Assembly: GCF_900103975.1 (NCBI RefSeq)
Contig: NZ_FNIR01000015.1
Location: 1 to 64,000, forward strand
From: Klenkia soli
Lineage (GTDB): Bacteria > Actinomycetota > Actinomycetes > Mycobacteriales > Geodermatophilaceae
Direction: 5' to 3'
DNA length: 64,000 nucleotides
Shown here: piece by piece, positions 58,428-64,000 of the stretch
Layout of the letters: each line of letters begins with the position of its first letter
Numbering within the stretch: position 1 is the stretch's first letter
Notes under the pieces: generated by a model
The model's database searches: none
What the model saw: the letters and a program-made list of their open reading frames with translations, nothing else
What the model was told of the DNA's origin: nothing
Translations under genes and position numbers: made by a program

Positions 58428-58458
58428 ATACCAATGCGTATCCGATACCGACCAGTAT
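58428..58458. promoter_or_regulatory. Two tandem ATAC-N6-GTAT palindromes
   Basis: ATAC-caatgc-GTAT (58428-58441) and ATAC-cgacca-GTAT (58445-58458), 17 bp apart, 14 nt before the DUF3533-like ATG. AT-rich against the background. They look like TetR-type operators, but no TetR gene is nearby. Confidence 0.55.
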
Positions 58459-58634
58459 GCTCGCGGTGGGTGGTGGGGCAAGCCCGGACGACGTGACGGT
58501 CCGCACGTGACCCGGCGGTCCGCTGCCCGCCGGGCGGTGACCGTGGGACGGGTGTGACCAGGATTGGCACACTCTCCGCAGCCGGATGGTGATGTTCGGT
58601 GACATCTGTCGGGGCGACGGACCGGTCGGTCACC

Positions 58635-58640
58635 TAGCGT
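58635..58640 (+). promoter_or_regulatory. -10 hexamer TAGCGT, leaderless promoter
   Basis: TAGCGT, 7 nt, then ATG 58648. Confidence 0.5.
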
Positions 58641-58647
58641 CGACCCC

Positions 58648-58872
58648 ATGATGTCGACGCTCGTGATCATCGGTGGTGTGCTCCTGGCACTGGTCGGGCT
58701 GCTCGCGCTGATCGTCAAGCTGAGCGCCCGCCCCGCAGAGCGCCGGGGCTCGACGACGGCCTCGCGCTCGACCCAGCGCACCCCGGGCTGGGTGGTCGAC
58801 ACCGGGCAGAAGCACCCCGACGCGTGGGACCCGCTGTCCCAGACCAGCACCCAGATCCGCGCCACCCGCTGA
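58648..58872 (+). CDS. Small single-TM protein, unknown
   Basis: 74 aa. N-terminal TM (TLVIIGGVLLALVGLLALIV), then about 45 hydrophilic residues (Arg/Ser/Thr-rich) with conserved-looking WVVDTGQKHPDAWDP. No family recognised. Its own leaderless promoter and a convergent neighbour 12 nt away suggest a stand-alone gene. Confidence 0.65.
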   Translation: MMSTLVIIGGVLLALVGLLALIVKLSARPAERRGSTTASRSTQRTPGWVVDTGQKHPDAWDPLSQTSTQIRATR

Positions 58873-58884
58873 GGCCGGGGGGGG

Positions 58885-59961
58885 TCAGCCCGCGCTGCGC
58901 CGCGCCTGCTCCTGCCGGGCACCGGCCAGCCGGGCCCGGGCGACCTGGAGGTCCTGCTCGACGGCAGACCGGTCCCAGCTCTCGGGCAGCGGGCTCATCA
59001 CCCGACCGTGCCGGCGCAGCAGCGGCACCCGGGTGCGGCCGGCCGGCACCAGCGCCAGCAGCTGCTCCCCCGCGTGCACCCCGGCGGCGGCCGCGAACGC
59101 GTAGCGCTCCAGCTCCGGCCGGCCCAGCCCGACCGGGTCGGCGGCGGTGGCGTCCGCGGCGACCCAGGTGAGGTAGAGCCAGTCCGCCCCGCCCATGCCG
59201 GTCCGCGCACCGGCGGCGGCCCGGTGGGCCACGGTCGGCACCGGCTGCCCGCAGGTGGGGCAGTGCCACGACAGCTGCCACCCCTCCCCGGTGTCGTCCG
59301 CGACCGGCTGCAGCAGGTGCGGCACGAGCGGCGGGGTGGTCGGGCAGAGCAGGACCTGCCGGCCCGGGTGCTGACGGGCCGCGCACAGCAGCTGGGCCTC
59401 CAGCTCGTCGGCCACCGCCGTGCCGTGCCGCAGCGCCACCCGGCGCGGCCACGCCCGCGCCGAGGGCAGCTGCAGCGGCAACCAGGGCAGCCACAGGTAG
59501 ACCAGCACCACGTAGGGCAGCACGGCCGTCCACGGCGCGGGCCGGTCGTCGCCCAGCAGCATCGCGACCAGGGCTGCGGTGTAGACCACCGCGCCCACCA
59601 GGCCCAACCGGGCCAGGAAGAAGCCGTCGGCGAAGGCACCGGTGTGCACCACCCGCTTGAGCCCCCGCCAGGCCAGCGCCGCCGCCAGGAACGGCACCCC
59701 CACGACCGGCACCAGGAACACCGCGCGGAAGAACAGCCACAGGTCGCTGCCCAGCAGCTGGTACCCGAGCAGGACGGCGAGGGCCAGCAGCGCCACCGGG
59801 ACCACCGCGAGCAGCGCCGCCGCCGCGAGCACCGGGGCCGGGGGGCGCAGGTGCCGCACCCCGGCCAGCACCACGCCCACCGGCGGCCCGAACCCGCGGG
59901 GCGGCCCCGCACCCTGGACCGCCTTGGCCGACTCCATCAGCGGGGGCAACGGCGCGGACAC
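58885..59961 (-). CDS. Multi-TM protein with C-terminal CxxC domain, unknown
   Basis: 358 aa. Four or five membrane segments between about residues 42 and 170, then a soluble part with one CxxC (SWHCPTCGQP) that could bind zinc or form a thiol pair, and a C-terminal coiled-coil-like RSAVEQDLQVARARLAGAR. No family recognised. GTG 59961 is preceded by GGGAG, about 10 nt upstream; ATG 59937 is an alternative. Divergent from the four-paralogue cassette, 58 nt apart, so the two may function together. Confidence 0.7.
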   Translation of the reverse strand: MSAPLPPLMESAKAVQGAGPPRGFGPPVGVVLAGVRHLRPPAPVLAAAALLAVVPVALLALAVLLGYQLLGSDLWLFFRAVFLVPVVGVPFLAAALAWRGLKRVVHTGAFADGFFLARLGLVGAVVYTAALVAMLLGDDRPAPWTAVLPYVVLVYLWLPWLPLQLPSARAWPRRVALRHGTAVADELEAQLLCAARQHPGRQVLLCPTTPPLVPHLLQPVADDTGEGWQLSWHCPTCGQPVPTVAHRAAAGARTGMGGADWLYLTWVAADATAADPVGLGRPELERYAFAAAAGVHAGEQLLALVPAGRTRVPLLRRHGRVMSPLPESWDRSAVEQDLQVARARLAGARQEQARRSAG

Positions 59962-60006
59962 GGCCCGAGACTCCCACGCCCGGGCACGGTGCCGCACCGC
60001 CGGCGA

Positions 60007-60012
60007 TAGGGT
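60007..60012 (+). promoter_or_regulatory. -10 hexamer TAGGGT, leaderless promoter of paralogue cassette
   Basis: TAGGGT, 7 nt, then ATG 60020. Lies in the 58-nt divergent spacer with the membrane-protein gene. Confidence 0.5.
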
Positions 60013-60019
60013 CGCGTCG

Positions 60020-60655
60020 ATGTCCGCTCCCGGTGTCACCCCGCCGCCCGCGGCCGACCTGCTGCTGCCGATCGGCCACTCCCTCGGGCTGGGCGACCTG
60101 GGGGCCGTCGAGGTCCGGCTCGGTGCCGCGGTCGAGGAGCTGCCCCTCGAGGAGTTCTCGCTGTGGGCACTCGCGCACGGCGACCCCGACGGCGGCGACC
60201 GACCGTGGGGCGCCGACCAGGTCCTCGCCGCCGCTGCCCGGGCCGGCCTGGCCGACGCCGCGGAGCACCTCTCCGCCCTCGAGCAGCGTGGCCTGCTCGT
60301 GCGGGCGACCCCCGGTGCGGCCTCGGCGCGGGCCCTGGCCGACCGGGTGCGGCTGCTGCCGCTCGCGATCGGCCTGGGCAACACCCGGGTGCAGCCGCAG
60401 GTGTACCGCATGGGCCGGTCCGACGAGCTGCTCGCGGTCGGCAGCTCCACCACCTACGACCTGTTCACCTGGGCGCACATGGAGACCAGCCTGTGGCGGG
60501 CCTGCGTCGCCTCCGCCGCCGTCGCGTCGCGAGCCGGGGCGTCCGACCCCGGCCTGGTCGACCCCGACGAGCTGCTCACCGGCCTGCTGTCGACGCTGCA
60601 CCCGCTGCTGGTCACCGGCGCCGTGTGCCTGGACACCTGGGGGGTCGCCGCGTGA
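60020..60655 (+). CDS. Paralogue cassette protein 1, unknown
   Basis: 211 aa, soluble. N-terminal strand-like motif LLLPIGHSLGLGDLG, helical middle with LWALAHGDPDGGDRPWG, then LSALEQRGLLVRATPG, a helix-turn-strand that looks like the end of a winged helix. The C-terminal third has TYDLFTWAHMETSLWR and ends LSTLHPLLVTGAVCLDTWG. The order and motifs (GHxLG start, xxLxxRGLLV, W-containing helix, ...YLD-type end) recur in the next three genes. No known family; possible regulator or scaffold. Confidence 0.7.
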   Translation: MSAPGVTPPPAADLLLPIGHSLGLGDLGAVEVRLGAAVEELPLEEFSLWALAHGDPDGGDRPWGADQVLAAAARAGLADAAEHLSALEQRGLLVRATPGAASARALADRVRLLPLAIGLGNTRVQPQVYRMGRSDELLAVGSSTTYDLFTWAHMETSLWRACVASAAVASRAGASDPGLVDPDELLTGLLSTLHPLLVTGAVCLDTWGVAA

Positions 60656-61224
60656 CGCTGCTGCTGCGGGTGGGCCACGCCCTCGGCCCCTTCCACCCCG
60701 CCCCGGGCGAGTTCGCCCGGCACCACGTCGTCCGCGTCGGGTGGGAGACGCCCAAGCTGGTCGGGGAGGTCGAGCGGAGCGCGTGGGAGCGCGCGCTGGG
60801 CCGGCCCGACCCCGGCACCGACCCCGCCGTCCTCGACGCCCTGGTCGCCCGCGGGCTGGTCGCCCGGGTGGCCGACTCCCGCGAGGCCCGGTTGGCCTTC
60901 GCCCGCACCCACCGGGTGCAGCCCCTGGGCGCGGGCACGCTCCCGACCGACGACGGCGGCCGCGTGCTGGGCACCTGGTCCCGGCCGGGGGCAGACGCCG
61001 ACCCGGAGGCCTTCGACATCTGGGCCTGGGCGCACCTGTTCCCCACGCTCGAGGCCGCGGCGGCAGGGCTGGCCGGGGCGTCCTCGATCGCCGCCGGCGG
61101 TCCGCAGCCACCGACCGGCGACGCCGTGCTGGACCGGTTGCTGGAGCGGTTGCCCGAGCTGATGGCCGCCGAGCTCCTCTACCTGGACCTTCCCCGCGAC
61201 GCCGTCGACGAGCCACGGCCGTGA
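60652..61224 (+). CDS. Paralogue cassette protein 2, unknown
   Basis: 190 aa. Starts LLLRVGHALGPFHPAPGEF, middle LDALVARGLVARVADS, later EAFDIWAWAHLFPTLEAAA, and ends ELMAAELLYLDLP. These align in order with protein 1 (GHSLG, LEQRGLLV, LFTWAHME, VCLD). GTG overlaps the previous stop (GTGA, 60652-60655), so translation is coupled. Hydrophilic; no signal peptide or TM. Confidence 0.7.
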   Translation: MTLLLRVGHALGPFHPAPGEFARHHVVRVGWETPKLVGEVERSAWERALGRPDPGTDPAVLDALVARGLVARVADSREARLAFARTHRVQPLGAGTLPTDDGGRVLGTWSRPGADADPEAFDIWAWAHLFPTLEAAAAGLAGASSIAAGGPQPPTGDAVLDRLLERLPELMAAELLYLDLPRDAVDEPRP

Positions 61225-61877
61225 GCGGGCCGCTCGTCGTCCCGCTGGGCCGCCAGCTCGCCGTCCTCGACCTGTCCCCCGTCGGCGCGCTCGACCCCCG
61301 CGGCGCGCGCGGCTTCGTGCAGGTCGACGGCGGGCCGGTGGAGCTGTCCGGGGCCGCCGCGCACGTCTGGCTGGCCTGCCACGGGCACGCCGCCGACCCC
61401 GCGCCGCACGGCTGGGGGCAGGACGACGCGACCGCGCTCGCCCGGCGCTGGGGGCTCGGGCCCGACGACATCGCCGCCGGCTGGGACGAGGTGCGGGCCG
61501 CCGGGGTGGTCACCGACCTGGTCGACGACGCCGACGGACGCCGCGCCTGGGCGCGGGCGCACACCCTGCACCCCCTCGTCCCCGCCCTGGGCGAGCTGCC
61601 CGACCGGCCCGCCGTGCACCAGGTGGGGCTCCCCGGCCAGCCCCGGGTCGAGCTGTCCCGGGTGCTGCGCGACGTCTGGGCGTGGGGTCCGCTGTTCACC
61701 GACCTCTGGACCGGGGTCCGCTGGCACGCCGAGGGCCACCGGGCCGCCGGCGTCGACGAGCCCCGCGTCGCCGACCCCGACCTGCTGCTCGCCGACCTGG
61801 TCGCATCGCTCCGGCCGCTGCTGCGGGCGAACGCCGCCTACGTCGACCGCGCGGTCGACGGGGGCGGTGCCCGGTGA
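61221..61877 (+). CDS. Paralogue cassette protein 3, unknown
   Basis: 218 aa. VVPLGRQLAVLDLSPVG at the start, ELSGAAAHVWLACHGHAADP, WDEVRAAGVVTDLVDDADG as the helix-turn-strand, LRDVWAWGPLFTDLW and a C-terminus RPLLRANAAYVDRAV. It fits the same template, though more diverged. GTGA overlap with protein 2. Confidence 0.7.
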   Translation: MSGPLVVPLGRQLAVLDLSPVGALDPRGARGFVQVDGGPVELSGAAAHVWLACHGHAADPAPHGWGQDDATALARRWGLGPDDIAAGWDEVRAAGVVTDLVDDADGRRAWARAHTLHPLVPALGELPDRPAVHQVGLPGQPRVELSRVLRDVWAWGPLFTDLWTGVRWHAEGHRAAGVDEPRVADPDLLLADLVASLRPLLRANAAYVDRAVDGGGAR

Positions 61878-62512
61878 CCACCGGTCCGGTGCTGCCGGTC
61901 GGGTTCCGGCTCGGGGCGGAGACCGTGCCCGACCCGGTCGCCGGGTCGGTGCGGCTGGGCTGGCGGCGGCTCGGGCTGGACGCCGCCCAGGCCACGACCT
62001 GGGACCTCGCGCACGGCCTGCTCGACGACGACCCGGCCCGCAGCGGCGAGCTGCTGATCGAGCGCGCGGCGGCCGCCGGGGTGCCCGACCCGGCCGCGGT
62101 GGTGGCCGCCCTGGTCGAGCGGTCCCTGCTGGTGCAGGTGCCGCCTGCGGGCCCGGCCCTCCTCGCGACGGCCGCGGGCCTGCGGGCCCGGCCGCTGCTG
62201 CTCGGTCTGGGCGTGGGCGAGGACGGCACGACCAGCGTCCTCGGGCTGCCCGGGTGGCCGGTCCTCGAGCTGCCGCCGCCGGTGGTGACCCGGTGGGAGG
62301 ACACCGCGGTGTCGCCCGACCTGCGCACGGCGGCCGAGCTGGCCGTGCTGCGGGCCTGGGACCTCGCCCACCCCGACGCCACGGACCCCGACGCCGCCCC
62401 CACCCCCACCGACGACCAGGTGCTCGCCGAGCTGTCCGGCATCGTCGCGGACCTCTCCGCGCTGATCACCCGGCACTGCGGCTACCTCGACCTCGCCGAC
62501 CCCGGCGCCTGA
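61874..62512 (+). CDS. Paralogue cassette protein 4, unknown
   Basis: 212 aa. VLPVGFRLGAETVPDPVAG, TTWDLAHGLLDDDPARSGE, VAALVERSLLVQVPPAG, LAVLRAWDLAHPDATDP, and the end ALITRHCGYLDLADPG. Again the same order of motifs as proteins 1-3. GTGA overlap with protein 3. Last gene; the next gene converges from the right. Confidence 0.7.
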   Translation: MTTGPVLPVGFRLGAETVPDPVAGSVRLGWRRLGLDAAQATTWDLAHGLLDDDPARSGELLIERAAAAGVPDPAAVVAALVERSLLVQVPPAGPALLATAAGLRARPLLLGLGVGEDGTTSVLGLPGWPVLELPPPVVTRWEDTAVSPDLRTAAELAVLRAWDLAHPDATDPDAAPTPTDDQVLAELSGIVADLSALITRHCGYLDLADPGA

Positions 62513-62534
62513 CCCGGCGCACCGGCCCCGCCGG

Positions 62535-62587
62535 TGGTCAGCCCGTGGTCAGCTCGGTGGTCAGCCGGGTGGACGGTCCGTGGTCAG
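62535..62587. repeat. TGGTCAG direct repeats between convergent genes
   Basis: TGGTCAG at 62535, 62546, 62558 and 62581 (periods 11, 12 and 23). About one or two helical turns apart. The last copy includes the stop codon of the leftward gene. Confidence 0.6.
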
Positions 62588-64000
62588 CCGGTGGTCCGCA
62601 CGGGACGCAGCCGGCCCAGCAGGTCGGCCACCGGACGCAGCCGCAGCGCCGCCGTCGCCGCCCCGGCCTCGGCCGGCGGGAGCTGCCGGGGCCCACGACC
62701 CGGCACCAGCTGCGGACCCGGGCCGCCCAGGGTGACCGGCAGCTCGCTGAGCACGGGCTCGCGGCCCCCCCGCTCGCCCAGCACGACGGCGTGCTCCAGC
62801 CGCCCGACCGGGGGGCGCAGCGCACCCAGCGCCTGGGCGGCGGCCTGCAGCACCGCCGCGGGCACGCCCCACCAGAAGCTCGACCCCGGGACGTCGGAGA
62901 GCACCAGGACCGGACGCTGGCCCGGCCCCGGGTCGACCCAGCGGACCAGGAGATCCACCTGCGACCCACCGGGGGCCACCACGGTGACGACGGCGGCCGT
63001 GGTGCGACCGGTGCCGCCGGGCCAGTCGTCCACGTCGACCAGCGGCGCCACCGCCGCCTGCGGCGCGGGCGCGGGGACCGGCCCGGCGGACGGCGGGACG
63101 GGCGACGGCGGCGGCGCGTAGGGCAGCGGCGGCCGCCCGACCGGAGGGGCCGCCGCGGGCGGAGCCGCGGGGGCAGGGGCCGGGCTCGGGGCGGGGCTCG
63201 GGGCGGGGGCCTGGCTCGGGGCGGGGGCCTGGGCGGGTGGCGCGCAGGCGCACGGACCGCCGGGCGGGCAGTCGCAGGCCTCCTCCGGCCACCACCCGGT
63301 CGCGTTGGCCACGGTGCGCACCCACCGCCACAGCTGCTCGTCGTGCCCGACGGCCGCCGCCGAGCCCACCAGGGCCCCGCTGATGGACGCCAGCGCGGTC
63401 GGGAGCGCCGTGCGGCGCCGAGCGGCCTCCGGTCCCGGGTCGAGGAGCCCGAGCCGGCGGGCGTCGGCGAGCACGGCACCGACCCGCTCGGCCCGCGCAT
63501 CGGGAGCCGTCCCGCGCAGCTCCTCGGCCCGGCGGGCCAGCAGCGCCAGCTCCCGGGCGTCGGTGACCGCCGAGGGGTCGGGGGTCGTCGCCGGGCCGGG
63601 GGGCGTGGACCGGGCCAGGGCGCTCCCGGCCGAGGCCACCAGCGCCGCCGCCCGGTCGAGCACCAGCTGCAGCAACCGCGGACGCCGGGACCGCGTGACC
63701 GCGTCGTCCAGCCGCCCCCGGGCCGCGGCCAGGTCGGCCCGCGCGTCGGCGAGCTCGGCCTGCGCCCGCGCCTGCGCCTCGTCCAGGGCCCCCTGCTGCG
63801 CAGCCCGCGCGATCCCCGTCCACCGGGTGCGCCGCGCCTCGACCACCGCGGTGCGCGCCGCCTCCCGGTCGGCACCCGACCGGCGGGCGACGGTGTCGCC
63901 CACGACGGCCACCAGGGACGCCACGGCGGCCAGCCCCGCGGCGGCGGCGCCCCCGACCACCGGCAGCACGGGGGCCGCCAGCGCGTGCCAGGTCGCCGGC
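62584..64000 (-). CDS. Membrane protein with coiled coil, Cys cluster and Pro/Ala linker, 5' end beyond window
   Basis: At least 472 residues; the frame stays open to the right edge, so the start is probably outside (GTG 63969 is possible inside). Order: hydrophobic segment VVGGAAAAGLAAVASLVAVV, an Ala/Arg/Glu coiled coil (about residues 35-95 from GTG 63969), a helical region, then a Cys cluster CDCPPGGPCAC, a Pro/Ala/Ser linker of about 90 residues (about 63060-63250), and a folded C-terminal domain with VLSDVPGSSFWWGVP. No family recognised. Converges on the paralogue cassette. Two other long frames in this region (62538-63875 and 62561-63823) are rejected. Confidence 0.65.
   Translation of the reverse strand, partial: PATWHALAAPVLPVVGGAAAAGLAAVASLVAVVGDTVARRSGADREAARTAVVEARRTRWTGIARAAQQGALDEAQARAQAELADARADLAAARGRLDDAVTRSRRPRLLQLVLDRAAALVASAGSALARSTPPGPATTPDPSAVTDARELALLARRAEELRGTAPDARAERVGAVLADARRLGLLDPGPEAARRRTALPTALASISGALVGSAAAVGHDEQLWRWVRTVANATGWWPEEACDCPPGGPCACAPPAQAPAPSQAPAPSPAPSPAPAPAAPPAAAPPVGRPPLPYAPPPSPVPPSAGPVPAPAPQAAVAPLVDVDDWPGGTGRTTAAVVTVVAPGGSQVDLLVRWVDPGPGQRPVLVLSDVPGSSFWWGVPAAVLQAAAQALGALRPPVGRLEHAVVLGERGGREPVLSELPVTLGGPGPQLVPGRGPRQLPPAEAGAATAALRLRPVADLLGRLRPVRTTG

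Noticed and set aside
58715-61699. Minus-strand open frame of about 990 codons spanning the 58885 gene and first cassette genes
   Set aside because: Arg/Gly/Pro-rich and out of frame with the membrane protein; the plus-strand genes have coupled GTGA junctions.
62538-63875. Two alternative minus-strand frames (62538-63875 and 62561-63823)
   Set aside because: Both encode low-complexity Arg/Pro or Gly/Ala sequence; the frame ending at 62584 has a TM, coiled coil and folded C-terminus.

Overview
The window is a stretch of very high-GC actinobacterial chromosome. Gene content points to Geodermatophilaceae (Modestobacter, Blastococcus or Geodermatophilus type): two DUF222/HNH '13E12'-type proteins, many GTG starts, GTGA/ATGA gene overlaps, and a recurring TANNNT hexamer 6-8 nt before the start codon that suggests leaderless transcripts. 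The family assignment is inference; no 16S gene or other marker is present. I see no IS element, prophage, CRISPR array or biosynthetic megasynthase, so this looks like ordinary core and accessory chromosome.

Layout. 1-1676: a DUF222/HNH gene cut by the left edge and broken by a frameshift. 1757-6198: nucleoside deaminase convergent with HrpA helicase. 6244-8944: a MarR repressor translationally coupled to a 14-TM exporter, behind three CAAC-NN-GTTG palindromes. 9002-11792: alpha/beta hydrolase and acyl-CoA dehydrogenase separated by twin 28-bp palindromes. 11794-18309: a second MFS pump, an HxlR/azoreductase pair, enoyl-CoA hydratase/IclR, and a DUF2975-XRE-FAD oxidoreductase operon with a perfect operator inside its promoter. 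18360-21736: NarL-type two-component system, VanY-like peptidase, diguanylate cyclase. tRNA-Lys at 21798.

22052-27873: envelope genes (GT2, GtrA, membrane phosphoesterase, lipoproteins including tandem AMIN-like paralogues) and a hemerythrin protein. 27957-28249: tRNA-Glu, tRNA-Asp and tRNA-Phe. 28350-33962: a membrane redox module (small exported protein, ApbE, ferric-reductase-like cytochrome, NuoF-like flavoprotein, ferredoxin) running directly into an OmpR/HisKA two-component system. 34005-36266: STAS protein, then a coupled FIST-GGDEF pair. 36409-42982: GT39, an epoxide hydrolase/TetR divergon with twin perfect operators, an intact DUF222/HNH gene and a double GNAT protein.

43045-49281: a six-gene, almost gapless glycosyltransferase operon of unknown product. 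49643-51328: an exported Gln/Pro-rich membrane protein. 51325-57357: 4-hydroxybenzoate/protocatechuate catabolism (pcaHGBDC, a divergent IclR regulator, and pobA). PobA makes protocatechuate, PcaHG opens the ring, and PcaB, PcaC and PcaD carry the product to 3-oxoadipate.

57359-64000: largely uncharacterised membrane genes around a four-gene cassette (60020-62512). Its 190-218 aa products look like diverged paralogues of one another. This cassette is the best candidate in the window for an undescribed system.
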